NCBI RefSeq assembly: GCF_013393945.1
Contig: NZ_CP040297.1
Location: 2,930,804 to 2,994,803, forward strand
Length of the DNA stretch: 64,000 bases
Direction of reading: 5' to 3'
DNA from: Nostoc sp. TCL26-01
Lineage (GTDB): Bacteria > Cyanobacteriota > Cyanobacteriia > Cyanobacteriales > Nostocaceae
The notes beneath the pieces are model-generated. The model had not been told where the DNA came from. It did not search any database and was given only the letters and a program-made list of their open reading frames with translations. Positions within the stretch are counted from its first letter, which is position 1. Each line of letters starts with the position of its first letter. The translations under genes and the position numbers were made by a program. Positions 52,688 to 60,964 of this stretch are shown here, piece by piece.

Positions 52688-53143
52688 GATTGACTCCTAA
52701 AAAAGTTATTGTATTTGAGAAAAATGCAGGCGATTAAGCAATATATAACTTAATCGCTAATGCAACAATTTCCACAGAGCTATTAGCTCACGATTAATTC
52801 ATTAACTCACTATAAATTAATAGTAATCGTGACCATCATCGCTGAAGGATTTAATTAGATGTCCCAGAGCATCAACACCAAAAGTGATAGCTCCAAACTC
52901 AAATCCTTTCAGACCGTAATCTAAAACTCCGTTTGTGGCTGAGGAAAAACCATCATAATCACCACCTTGAATGGAGTTGTCAAGATTGTTAAGTTCGTTG
53001 AGGAAGCTTTCAGAATCTTGAAACAATTCAGAACCAGCAGCGTGTAATTCTTTAACAGCAATAAATGCCATGATTGACTCCTAAAAAAAATTGTTGTGTT
53101 TTCTAGAAAGTGCAGGCGATTAAGCAATATATGACTTAATCGC
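52688..53143 (-). promoter_or_regulatory. Conserved hairpins in the leader regions of peptides 3 and 4 (and repeats)
   Basis: Upstream of each tandem gene lies GCGATTAAG, a 10-base A/T-rich loop and CTTAATCGC, a perfect 9-bp hairpin (52730-52757, 53116-53143, 53499-53526). In the 53.5-kb copy AAATTGTTG (53471-53479) and CAACAATTT (53532-53540) add an outer stem. No T-tract follows in the transcript direction; the next feature is the ribosome site. The fold may set RNA stability or processing between genes. A weaker variant precedes peptide 1 near 53881-53914. Confidence 0.7.
52817..53071 (-). CDS. RiPP precursor-like peptide 3
   Basis: An 84-residue paralogue of peptides 1 and 2. The leader (GG at 36-37) is identical to peptide 2. 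The core runs DYDGFSSATNGVLDYGLKGF onwards and ends KSFSDDGHDYY; it differs by conservative changes (GLKG for GIKG, DALGHLIK for DAIGHLVK). No cysteine. The reverse-frame open frame 52921-53127 in the same strand is a shadow, not a gene. Ribosome site and upstream hairpin as in its neighbours. Confidence 0.78.
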   Translation of the reverse strand: MAFIAVKELHAAGSELFQDSESFLNELNNLDNSIQGGDYDGFSSATNGVLDYGLKGFEFGAITFGVDALGHLIKSFSDDGHDYY

Positions 53144-53202
53144 TAATGCAACAATTTCTGTAGAGCTATTAGCTCACGATTAATTCACTAACTAACTAGA
53201 GA

Positions 53203-53454
53203 TTAATAATCGTATCCATTGTCGCTGAAGGACTTAACTAGGTGTCCAATAGCATCAACACCAAAAGTGATTGCTCCAAACTCAAATCCCTTGATACCGT
53301 AGTCTAAAACTCCGTTTGTGGCTGAAGAAAAGCCATCATAATCACCACCTTGAATGGAGTTGTCAAGATTGTTAAGTTCGTTGAGGAAGCTTTCAGAATC
53401 TTGAAACAATTCAGAACCAGCAGCGTGTAATTCTTTAACAGCAATAAATGCCAT
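53203..53454 (-). CDS. RiPP precursor-like peptide 2
   Basis: An 83-residue paralogue. Leader MAFIAVKELHAAGSELFQDS, then ESFLNELNNLDNSIQGG. The core differs from peptide 1 only at the tail, ending SDNGYDY. Ser/Thr: three near the core start (SSAT), one Thr in the hydrophobic middle (GAITFG), two near the end (KSFSD). No cysteine. The near-identity of DNA with units 1 and 3, including the intergenic part, indicates recent tandem duplication. Confidence 0.78.
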   Translation of the reverse strand: MAFIAVKELHAAGSELFQDSESFLNELNNLDNSIQGGDYDGFSSATNGVLDYGIKGFEFGAITFGVDAIGHLVKSFSDNGYDY

Positions 53455-53585
53455 GATTGACTCCTAAAAAAAATTGTTGTGTTTTCTAGAAAGTGCAGGC
53501 GATTAAGCAATATATGACTTAATCGCTAATGCAACAATTTCTGTAAAGCTATTAGCTCACGATTAATTCACTAACTAACTAGAGA

Positions 53586-53840
53586 TTAATAGTAATCGTG
53601 ACCATCATCACTGAAGGACTTAACTAGGTGTCCAATAGCATCAACACCAAAAGTGATTGCTCCAAACTCAAATCCCTTGATACCGTAGTCTAAAACTCCG
53701 TTTGTGGCTGAAGAAAAGCCATCATAGTCACCACCTTGAATGGAGTTGTCAAGATTGTTAAGTTCGTTGAGGAAGCTTTCAGAATCTTGGAACAATTCAG
53801 AACCAGCAGCTTGTAGTTCTTTAACAGCAATAAATGCCAT
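53586..53840 (-). CDS. RiPP precursor-like peptide 1 (first of the tandem set)
   Basis: An 84-residue peptide, first of the tandem copies in the direction of transcription. The leader differs from peptide 2 by a single residue (ELQAAG for ELHAAG). GG at 36-37. The core is DYDGFSSATNGVLDYGIKGF onward, ending KSFSDDGHDYY, with Gly-rich hydrophobic middle FGAITFGVDAIGHL as in class II bacteriocins. No cysteine. GGAG sits six bases before ATG. Alternative: unmodified bacteriocin-like peptide. The presence of the kinase-HopA1 pair downstream argues for modification. Confidence 0.78.
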   Translation of the reverse strand: MAFIAVKELQAAGSELFQDSESFLNELNNLDNSIQGGDYDGFSSATNGVLDYGIKGFEFGAITFGVDAIGHLVKSFSDDGHDYY

Positions 53841-54497
53841 GATTGACTCCTAAAACAATTATTGAGTTCAGTAGACTTGGCTAACGATTAAGTTGTGTTT
53901 TGCTTAACCGTTGATTCAATTTTTATTGAGAATTTTTAGGAAATTCAAGCTTCCCAACTTGATTAAAAAGACCTAAATAGATACGATATGTCTTTTTTGA
54001 ATTCTGATTTAACAGATTTTAGCTATCATCAACAACGGCTCATACCAATTCACAAAAATCTTGATATATAGGAATCTGACTAGATTCTTATATAGAAGTC
54101 ACATTTGATTTCTGTTGGCGTAGCCTGTGCTTACACAAAAAAATCAGTACACCTCTATTACTTCTTTTCTGTTACCTGTTAAGAGCCTATCGCGCTTGCG
54201 CTGCGCTTTGCGCACCACGCCAGAAATTTCAATAATCAAGTCGGATTCCTATAGCTAATACCATTTCACTAAATGAATGATATATAAAACTTGCCCTCAT
54301 CCCCCAACCCCTTCTCCCAGAATTGGGAGAAGGGGAGTAAAAATCTCAAAGTCCCTCTTCCAAGTGTGGGAGAGGGATTTAGGGTGAGGGCTTTTGATTC
54401 TGGAGTTTAGACGTAAAAAAATCGTGTGTTTAATTTGCATGAAATTGAAACCACACGATTAGAGAAAAATTAAGTTGTAGTTGTGCAAACAATATTT
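53841..54497. other. 650-bp gap upstream of the tandem precursors
   Basis: Likely contains the main promoter of the tandem operon close to 53900. Further upstream, 54293-54392 is a dispersed palindromic repeat (CCCTCATCCC ... GGGTGAGGGC, with inner stem CTTCTCCCA/TGGGAGAAG at 54311-54332). Another repeat fragment with GCTTGCGCTGCGCTTTGCGC is near 54190. No gene seen. Confidence 0.55.
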
Positions 54498-54761
54498 TCA
54501 AATCCCAAGTTGTTTTCGCAGGTCTGCGAGTTGTAGATCAAGTCTTGCCATCCAATCATCAAGAGTTGAATTGATTTCGTCAAATGAAACCCCTATTTCT
54601 TCATCTGAAGGCAAAGCTTCAGTTTCTTCGCTTGTAGTTACTCCTCTTGATCCTCTTCTTCTCATCCCAGCTTGGACTGTTCTCATTTCTCCAGCAGTGA
54701 GTTCAGTAATAAATTGTTCTTCATTACTAGGGTCAAGGTCGGAGATTGTGATTCTTACCAT
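54498..54761 (-). CDS. Precursor-like peptide with related leader
   Basis: An 87-residue peptide 650 bp upstream of the tandem set on the same strand. The N terminus MVRITISDLDPSNEEQFITE, then LTAGEMRTVQAG, aligns with the other leaders (FITEL for FLNEL; AG at 31-32 for GG). The following part is unlike the others: MRRRGSRG, VTTSEETEALPSDEE and a charged amphipathic helix ending LADLRKQLGI. No cysteine. AAGGAG lies eight bases before the ATG. It may be an independent precursor using the same processing enzymes, or a peptide that has lost its core. Confidence 0.65.
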   Translation of the reverse strand: MVRITISDLDPSNEEQFITELTAGEMRTVQAGMRRRGSRGVTTSEETEALPSDEEIGVSFDEINSTLDDWMARLDLQLADLRKQLGI

Positions 54762-55071
54762 TGCTTTGTCTCCTTAAATACGGTCATCTCTATCAGAAAA
54801 TCCTTGAGATAGGACTAATCCAAAAATCCAGAATTACTCTCTTCTATTTTGAAATGTAATTGGACGAAATAAGTATTTTCGGGCTAGTTTTTCAGACAGA
54901 ATTACAGGAGTTTTGTCTATAAAAGCATTCAGTTTTTAGTAGGAAGAATTATTTGTCTTTCATAAATATCTATATAAATAGAGATGTCATTACGACATCT
55001 CTAATATATGTATTCCTCAAGGGTTATGGGCAGGAAAACTTTCTTCTCTAGCCCTTTTTTCTCGACAACAA
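54762..55071. other. 310-bp intergenic region
   Basis: Between the leader peptide's start and the stop of the M16 gene, both on the minus strand. ATAAATAGAGATGTCATTACGACATCTCTAATAT-type inverted repeat near 54976-55004 (arms AGAGATGTC and GACATCTCT) could end the M16 transcript, although its T-tract is poor. No gene seen. Confidence 0.5.
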
Positions 55072-56571
55072 TTAATTTTGCGCTTGTGGTGGCAAAGCTG
55101 GAATTGTCACATCTATAGGTGTTACTTGAGCAGCTAACTGAGTCAATGGTGGTTGAATAGCTGTTTGATTTCCCACCACTAAGGTGACGAGATTTTCTGG
55201 TTTGAGATACTGTTTGGCTACACGTTGCACATCAGATATTTTGGTGGCAGCAACAGCTTTTTGATAGCGAAACAGAAAATCAGCCGGATAGCCATAATAT
55301 TCATAGCGCATCAATCTTGACAAGGTTTGTGCAGGATCTTGGAAATTGAAAACAAACGAATTGAGTGTAGACTCTTTCGCACGAGCTAATTCCTCTGCTG
55401 TCACTGGTTGGGCTTGGATGCGTTTAATTTCGGCTTGCAAGGCTTTGACAAACTGCACAGTAGCATCAGAACGGGTTTGTCCACCGGCAATGAACATTCC
55501 AGGGTAGTCAAAGCGGGGACTCCAAAAACCATATACAGAATAGGCTAAACCTTGACGCGATCGCAATTCATTAAACAACCGCCCGCCAAATCCATTCAAT
55601 ACCCCGTTTAATACATCCAAGGCTGCATAATCGGGATTATCGAATTTGCCTCCCAAATGCCCAACTAAAATACTACTTTGAGTTAGTTGGGGTTGATTGA
55701 CAAAAAACACACCGCCTGTAGTGGCTGATGTTACCTGTGGTGGTTGAGGTTTAGTGAATTTAGGGTTACGTTGCCAGTCACCAAACTTAGCTTGAATGAG
55801 CGATCGCATTTTTTTGGCATCAAAATCCCCCACAATCCCTAAAATCAGATTATTGGGGTGAAAATACTGTTGATGGAACTGTACCAAGTCTGCACGAGTC
55901 ACCCGTTCCACTGTCGCATATTCGGTAATTCGCGCATAAGGACTATCCTGGCCATAAATCAACTTGCGAAATTCCCGACTAGCGATATCATCAGGATCAT
56001 CATTGCGGCGAGCAATCCCACCCTTAGCTTGAGTTTTGGCTAAATCTAGCTTTTCTTGGGCAAATATAGGCTGACGCAACACCTCTGCAAACAACCCAAA
56101 CACCGTTTCGACATCTTCACTCAAAGCCTCAAAGCTAGCAGTCCCCACCGCTTCACCCAGGCTAACTTCCACTGCTGCCGCCCGTTGTTCTAAAATCTCA
56201 TTCAAATCATTGGCTGAATGTTTTTGAGTTCCTCCAGTCCGCATGACTGTACCTGTAAAACCAGCCAATCCCACCTTGTCCCCTGGTTCCCAACGACTCC
56301 CAGTCCGCACCATAGCCGTTCCGCTAACTAAGGGAAGTTCTCGATCCTCCATTAAATAGACAACTAAGCCATTTTCCAGCACAAACCGTTCATACTTAGG
56401 TAACTTAATCTCCGGTAACGGCGTAAATTGTAACTCTGTGTAATGTTTCGCAGCAGCAGTCGCCGCCAAAGAAAAGTTAAATGTTACCAGTAAACAGGCA
56501 ACAGCCGCCACCACCGCATAAATCAACCTCTTACCACGCGGCATTTTCAATCTTGCTTCATACCTTTGCAT
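55072..56571 (-). CDS. M16 peptidase-like protein lacking the zinc motif
   Basis: A 499-residue exported protein (N-terminal hydrophobic segment LIYAVVAAVACLLVTFNFSL, cut likely after ATA). The two M16 halves are recognisable (FVLENGLVVYLMEDRELPLV; GGRLFNELRSRQGLAYSVYG, the R/Y motif of the C-terminal half). The place of HxxEH reads VGLAGFTGTVMRTGG, so the zinc ligands are gone. This is the non-catalytic partner of the gene 37 bases upstream; such A/B pairs form a closed clamp in the periplasm. The two genes are a clear operon. Confidence 0.9.
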   Translation of the reverse strand: MQRYEARLKMPRGKRLIYAVVAAVACLLVTFNFSLAATAAAKHYTELQFTPLPEIKLPKYERFVLENGLVVYLMEDRELPLVSGTAMVRTGSRWEPGDKVGLAGFTGTVMRTGGTQKHSANDLNEILEQRAAAVEVSLGEAVGTASFEALSEDVETVFGLFAEVLRQPIFAQEKLDLAKTQAKGGIARRNDDPDDIASREFRKLIYGQDSPYARITEYATVERVTRADLVQFHQQYFHPNNLILGIVGDFDAKKMRSLIQAKFGDWQRNPKFTKPQPPQVTSATTGGVFFVNQPQLTQSSILVGHLGGKFDNPDYAALDVLNGVLNGFGGRLFNELRSRQGLAYSVYGFWSPRFDYPGMFIAGGQTRSDATVQFVKALQAEIKRIQAQPVTAEELARAKESTLNSFVFNFQDPAQTLSRLMRYEYYGYPADFLFRYQKAVAATKISDVQRVAKQYLKPENLVTLVVGNQTAIQPPLTQLAAQVTPIDVTIPALPPQAQN

Positions 56572-56608
56572 ATCTGTTGCTTATCTCCTAATATTTGCGG
56601 TGTGTTGC

Positions 56609-58186
56609 TTATGCTTTCTTGGATAACAACTTGCCAATTGTGCGATTTTCGGCAGTAAAGGTGGATTTAGCCACGCGCTGAATATCTGCCGGAGTTACAG
56701 CCACAATGTCATCTAACTGCTTAAACAAATTCCGCCAGGAACCAGTTTTCACCTCATATTCCAACAGTTGCTGTGCCATACCCATATTGGAATCTAAGCT
56801 ACGCAACAAACCTGCCCTTGCTTGAGTTTTGACTCTTTGCAACTCTACTGCTGCTACAGGTTCGGTTTTCAATTTGTCAATTTCCTGACGTAAAGCCACA
56901 GCCACTTCATCAACTGTATGCCCAGGAGCCGTGAGAGCATAAAATAACATCAAATTTGGGTACTTATCCCCAGGAAATCCACTAAAACCTTGGGCAGTCA
57001 ATGCTAAACGCTGTTGCTCGACCAAAGATTTATACAACCGTGACGTACGTCCATCACTTAATAAACTACCAATAATGTCATAAGCCGCATTATCGGGATG
57101 GGTAACGGCTGGACGGTGATAACCTTCCAAATACCAAGGCTGAGAAGGTAACTCCACGGTTACTTCGCGTGTCTGCGTTTGTTTTGGTTCTACAGCAATT
57201 TGAGACTGTGGCTTAGAACCCGCTTTGTAGCGTCCAAAGTAAATCTGGGCTAATTTTTTCACCTCACTTGGGTTGACATCTCCAACTACAGCAATGGTGA
57301 TGTTACTGGGAACATAATAAGCGTTGAAAAACTTCTGCACATCCTGTGGTGTTAAATTGCGAATATCTTGGTCATAACCAATCACCGGACGCTTGTAAGG
57401 ATGGACTTTGTAAGCAGTATCAATAAATTTCTCGATCATCAGTCCGATAGGAGAATTTTCTACCCGCATCCGCCGTTCTTCTAAGATCACATCCTTTTCT
57501 TTATAAAACTCACGACGAATCACAGGATCAAGAAAACGATCTGACTCCAATGACATCCACAATTCCAACTTATTAGCCGGAAAACTGTAGAAGTAACGAG
57601 TCGCTTCCGTTGAGGTATTAGCATTTAAATCCACACCTCCAGACTGTTCAACAATTTGCCCCAGTTCGTTTTGCTTAACTAATTTAGCTGCTTGGGCTTC
57701 TACTTGCTTAAACGTCGCCTGTAACCTGGCCACATCATCTTGCTTGCCATTTGTTTTAGCAACTCTAATTTGCGTATCCAATTGCTCTAAACGCTCCAAG
57801 AGGGGCTTTTCTAGCTGGTAATTTTGCGTACCGATGCGTGTAGTGCCTTTGAACGCCAAATGTTCTAAAAAGTGAGCCACACCAGTTTTCCCATCTGGTT
57901 CATCTACACCCCCGACATTAGCGTAGGTAAGAAATGAAACAACAGGTGCTTGATGGCGTTCTAAAACAAGAAACTTCATGCCATTGTCTAGCCGGAACTC
58001 AGTCAACTGCTTAATGACCCGATCTAGATATGGTTGAATGGAAGTTTGGGTGGAGGTTTGGCTGGGTTGCAGTGTTGATGGTGTTTGGGCTATGGCCATT
58101 TCTGGCGTAGAACCCCAACATAAAAGAGCGATCGCCATCAACATGGCCAATAACCGATAGGATATTGATTGATTAAGTTGATTCAT
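56609..58186 (-). CDS. M16 family zinc metallopeptidase
   Basis: A 525-residue secreted M16 peptidase (pitrilysin/processing peptidase type). A signal segment (SYRLLAMLMAIALLCWGSTP, ending in MAIA) leads to the active half with HFLEHLAFKG, the inverted zinc motif HxxEH, and the downstream Glu in the ALSxD-type helix (YSFPANKLELWMSLESDRF with E as third ligand region). The C-terminal half has SLLSDGRTSRLYKSLVEQQR. It should degrade peptides or signal fragments in the periplasm, with its inactive partner encoded downstream. ATG 58186 is chosen (three codons inside the open frame). Confidence 0.92.
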   Translation of the reverse strand: MNQLNQSISYRLLAMLMAIALLCWGSTPEMAIAQTPSTLQPSQTSTQTSIQPYLDRVIKQLTEFRLDNGMKFLVLERHQAPVVSFLTYANVGGVDEPDGKTGVAHFLEHLAFKGTTRIGTQNYQLEKPLLERLEQLDTQIRVAKTNGKQDDVARLQATFKQVEAQAAKLVKQNELGQIVEQSGGVDLNANTSTEATRYFYSFPANKLELWMSLESDRFLDPVIRREFYKEKDVILEERRMRVENSPIGLMIEKFIDTAYKVHPYKRPVIGYDQDIRNLTPQDVQKFFNAYYVPSNITIAVVGDVNPSEVKKLAQIYFGRYKAGSKPQSQIAVEPKQTQTREVTVELPSQPWYLEGYHRPAVTHPDNAAYDIIGSLLSDGRTSRLYKSLVEQQRLALTAQGFSGFPGDKYPNLMLFYALTAPGHTVDEVAVALRQEIDKLKTEPVAAVELQRVKTQARAGLLRSLDSNMGMAQQLLEYEVKTGSWRNLFKQLDDIVAVTPADIQRVAKSTFTAENRTIGKLLSKKA

Positions 58187-58337
58187 CAGCAACAAATAAA
58201 ATAGATTTCCACTACTTCAGCAACAGGTAAATTAGCAAATAGAGCGTTAATCTAGTATTAAGCTTTCTGTGCTTTTTGTCCCTGACGGTAGACAATAATG
58301 CTACAAGTAGTGTTCCGGAGATTTTACAATAACTGAT

Positions 58338-58952
58338 ATGCGAGTTTTTAATTCTCCTCCACCTTCGGAGGCACAAACACGTTCCCGCATTCTACAGGCG
58401 GCACTCAAGTTGTTTGCGTCTCAAGGTTTTGATGGCACTACCACCCGCGATTTAGCCCAAGCTGCTGGTGTCGCCGAAGGAACTCTATTTCGGCATTTTC
58501 CCAACAAAAAAGCCATTTTGGTGGAAGTCGCCACTAGTGGTTGGATAGATATTCTCACAGATTTGCTCACAGAATTGAGCGAAATGGGCAGCTACAAAGC
58601 TGTCGCGCAAGTCATGCGCCGCCGAATGTGGAATTTTCACAAAAACGCCGACTTAATGCGCGTTTGTTTCATGGAAGTGCAATTTCACCCAGACCTGCGC
58701 GATCGCATTCAAATCGAAGTCATTGGTAAAATGACCGATGTCGCTGAAGCCTTCTTCCAAACCGCAATGGACAAAGGCATATACCGCCAAATGGATGCCA
58801 ACCTCGTCGCCAAAGTCTTCCTGGGAATGTTTGCGATCGCCGGCTTCTCTGACAACACCCTCATGGAACCCAACGCTTCCCCCCAACAAATGCAACAAAT
58901 GGCCGAAGGCCTAGCAGATATCTTTCTCAATGGCGTGTTAGTGAAAGATTGA
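58338..58952 (+). CDS. TetR family transcriptional regulator
   Basis: A 204-residue repressor-type protein. The N-terminal TetR helix-turn-helix is clear: SRILQAALKLFASQGFDGTT, TRDLAQAAGVAEGTLFRHFP and NKKAILVE (about residues 17-70). The C-terminal domain (about 80-200) is a ligand-binding and dimerisation helical bundle with no recognisable ligand. It is divergent from the M16 operon, 151 bases away, and may control it or itself. No palindromic operator was found with confidence in the gap. Followed by large STRR arrays. Confidence 0.93.
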   Translation: MRVFNSPPPSEAQTRSRILQAALKLFASQGFDGTTTRDLAQAAGVAEGTLFRHFPNKKAILVEVATSGWIDILTDLLTELSEMGSYKAVAQVMRRRMWNFHKNADLMRVCFMEVQFHPDLRDRIQIEVIGKMTDVAEAFFQTAMDKGIYRQMDANLVAKVFLGMFAIAGFSDNTLMEPNASPQQMQQMAEGLADIFLNGVLVKD

Positions 58953-58962
58953 AATAAGAAGG

Positions 58963-59245
58963 GGATAGGGGACAGGTGACAGGTGACAGGGGACAGGTGA
59001 CAGGTGACAGGGGACAGGGGACAGGTGACAGGTGACAGGGGACAGGGGATAGGGGACAGGGGATAGGGGACAGGGGATAGGGGATAGGGGATAGGTGACA
59101 GGTGACAGGTGACAGGGGATAGGGAGCAGGGGAGAAGAATTAATAGCTACTCAGCACTCAAGACCAATGACTATTGACTATTGACTATTGACTATTGACT
59201 ATTGACTATTGACTATTGACTATTGACTATTGACCAATGACTATT
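58963..59245. repeat. Very long STRR arrays (GACAGGT/GATAGGG and TGACTAT heptamers)
   Basis: From 58963 to about 59130 roughly 23 heptamers of three interspersed types, GACAGGT, GACAGGG and GATAGGG. After a short spacer (59131-59165) come about ten TGACTAT units to 59245. All keep the 7-bp period across type changes. Located between convergent genes. Confidence 0.9.
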
Positions 59246-59648
59246 GACCAATAACAACCCTCGCCTGCTGACTCCATTGCTGGACTTGTTCAATAGCTGG
59301 ACACAAGTCTCGGCGTTGCATTGTTGCCACTTGTAAGCGCAAAATTTGTTTATGTAATCTGTGAGTTGGAGTCTGGGCTAACTGTGCAACAGAACCGATA
59401 CCCGCGTGAAGTAATAGCCCACAATTTTGTGTTCCCACACCAGGGATTCTCGCTAAATCGGCCAGAGCTATCCATTTATTGACATACTGAAGGTGGACTT
59501 GTAACTTATTCGCCAAAGCCACCTTAGCCTCTAGAGTTTTGCCTTGTTTAATTAGCTCTCCCGTAGTCGCAATTCCCCAACTTTGGAGTTGAGATTGTTC
59601 CTGTTGACTGAGTCCCGGCAATTGCTCAATTGGCCAGTCACAAGCCAT
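59241..59648 (-). CDS. DUF4332 helix-hairpin-helix protein
   Basis: A 135-residue protein matching DUF4332. It contains two helix-hairpin-helix-like units: IEQLPGLSQQEQSQLQSWGI and LADLARIPGVGTQNCGLLLH, the second with the GVGTxNxxxL pattern. HhH folds bind DNA backbones or proteins; a role in DNA metabolism is possible but not shown. ATG 59648 is preferred because AAGG lies seven bases before it, whereas the longer frame start at 59684 has no ribosome site. The last bases overlap the STRR array, which forms the C-terminal VIGQ-stop, so the repeat may have altered the end of the protein. Confidence 0.82.
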   Translation of the reverse strand: MACDWPIEQLPGLSQQEQSQLQSWGIATTGELIKQGKTLEAKVALANKLQVHLQYVNKWIALADLARIPGVGTQNCGLLLHAGIGSVAQLAQTPTHRLHKQILRLQVATMQRRDLCPAIEQVQQWSQQARVVIGQ

Positions 59649-59807
59649 GATAGAACCTTGAGTAACTATATGTTTAGCAGACATTTTGAAAATTAAGACA
59701 TATATTCAATTACATATTGTGCCTCAATAATCAATAGCCGTCAGATGTAGTTAACCTTTTTTGAATAGACATCGACCGAATTTAATTCTGCTTTGCTCGA
59801 AATCCTT

Positions 59808-59836
59808 GTAGAGACGTTGCACTGTAACGTCTCTAC
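59808..59836. repeat. Palindromic repeat, second copy
   Basis: GTAGAGACGTT and AACGTCTCTAC around a 7-base centre. Same family as 1081-1107. It lies 24 bases after the 60112-59861 gene, so it could form its 3' hairpin. Confidence 0.7.
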
Positions 59837-59860
59837 ATTCATTTTCACCAGATGTTTAAC

Positions 59861-60112
59861 TCACTTGGCAGATGCGTAGCGATTTTTGTAATAAGTCAAA
59901 ATTTCCTGTACACGTTGGCGATTTTCGGCGTTAGAACTAGCTCTCCAACAGATAGATAAACTGTCAATTTGACTTTGCTGGTAATCAAACTGTGGAGATG
60001 ATTGGGGAATGAGGCTGACTTCTACCCCTTCAACTTGACGCAGATGGGCTGCTATCTCTCGATATACAGCCAACGGTAAACCGACAAATTCGACTTTTTC
60101 CTGAGTCTCCAT
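59861..60112 (-). CDS. Small conserved-looking cyanobacterial protein
   Basis: An 83-residue protein (METQEKVEFVGLPLAVYREI, then AAHLRQVEGVEVSLIP). The pattern is helix, strand, helix (NRQRVQEILTYYKNRY), no signal or membrane segment. No family name is recognised. It begins three bases after the stop of the lipoprotein gene on the same strand, with a GGAG-type ribosome site inside that gene's end, so the two are translationally coupled. Confidence 0.7.
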   Translation of the reverse strand: METQEKVEFVGLPLAVYREIAAHLRQVEGVEVSLIPQSSPQFDYQQSQIDSLSICWRASSNAENRQRVQEILTYYKNRYASAK

Positions 60113-60115
60113 CTT

Positions 60116-60964
60116 TTAAGATGCTCCAACACTAGGCAAATTTAGAGTAGGAGAGTTCACTGACACCGGATTACTAGCAGGGCTTGTATTTGCTGGTGTA
60201 GAACCGGTGGGTGCTTCACCTACCATTTTGGCAACTTCAATACCATATTGTTCCAGAATTACGATCGGATTGGAACCTGCGTTCATTTCAATTCGTTTAA
60301 TTAAAAGACCATTTGCTAGTCGCTGTCCTGCTTGTACATAACGACTTGCTAATTCATTCGGTATTTTAATAATCGCTTGGGGTTCTCGACCAATGACAAC
60401 TACACCAGTGACAGCCACAGCTCTTGCTAAGTCAGGTTGCGCGGGTGGTGGTAATACGGAGACTAAAGTCGGATTAGGAACAACTTGCGGTAAAACTCTC
60501 GGTAAAACTGCTGTGATTGTCACACGTGGCTTGGCTGCCAGTGTTTTTTTATTGCTCAGATTGTTGTTAGCTTTCGCCGTCAACGTTTTTGGTTTAGTCC
60601 CAGCTGGGAGAGGAGGTAAAGAGGGAACTGGTCTAGCTCCAGTATTTGTGGACATTTCCGCAACTGGTTGTCCAACAATCTGTGCAAAAGGATCAGTTCG
60701 TCCTTGGGTTACCAAACCTACCCTCTGAGCAGCATTGGTTGGTTGGATTAAGTTAGAAGCCGCAGAGGCGACATTTGGATTTGTTTTAGGGGACACCACA
60801 GGATTACTAAAGGATTGTGCTTTAGGTGGTGTCTTGGCTACTGGAGCCGGAGCCAGAGCCGCAGTTGGGGTAGGATTAGCAGCCTGTGGTGTTTCTTCTG
60901 TAGTACATCCAGCGATCGCCACGGTTAGAATAGCTGCAACTAAGATTTTAGATTTTCTGCCCAT
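60116..60964 (-). CDS. Pro/Ala-rich lipoprotein
   Basis: A 282-residue lipoprotein: MGRKSKILVAAILTVAIAGC gives lipobox IAGC (C20). The next 170 residues are Pro/Ala/Thr-rich and low in structure, suiting a spacer across the envelope. The C-terminal part (about 180-250: LARAVAVTGVVVIGREPQAI, then RLANGLLIKRIEMN and ILEQYGIEVAKMVG) is folded and resembles the secretion-system PilP-like small beta domain. That resemblance is a guess; no family is assigned. First gene of a two-gene operon with the 83-residue protein. Confidence 0.75.
   Translation of the reverse strand: MGRKSKILVAAILTVAIAGCTTEETPQAANPTPTAALAPAPVAKTPPKAQSFSNPVVSPKTNPNVASAASNLIQPTNAAQRVGLVTQGRTDPFAQIVGQPVAEMSTNTGARPVPSLPPLPAGTKPKTLTAKANNNLSNKKTLAAKPRVTITAVLPRVLPQVVPNPTLVSVLPPPAQPDLARAVAVTGVVVIGREPQAIIKIPNELASRYVQAGQRLANGLLIKRIEMNAGSNPIVILEQYGIEVAKMVGEAPTGSTPANTSPASNPVSVNSPTLNLPSVGAS

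Larger units (their letters stand above)
52688..53840. repeat. Tandem duplication units of about 384 bp
   Basis: The distance between the starts of peptides 1, 2, 3 and 4 is 386, 383 and 384 bp. Units 1 to 3 are almost identical in both coding and intergenic parts; unit 4 is clearly older. This is a gene-amplification array that could expand or contract by homologous recombination. Confidence 0.9.

Noticed and set aside
52921..53510. Two 68-residue minus-strand frames overlapping peptides 2 and 3
   Set aside because: They are frame-shifted shadows of the tandem precursor genes and duplicate only because the genes are duplicated.
58963..59245. Possible CRISPR-like array
   Set aside because: The units are contiguous heptamers without spacers, and no cas genes are present.
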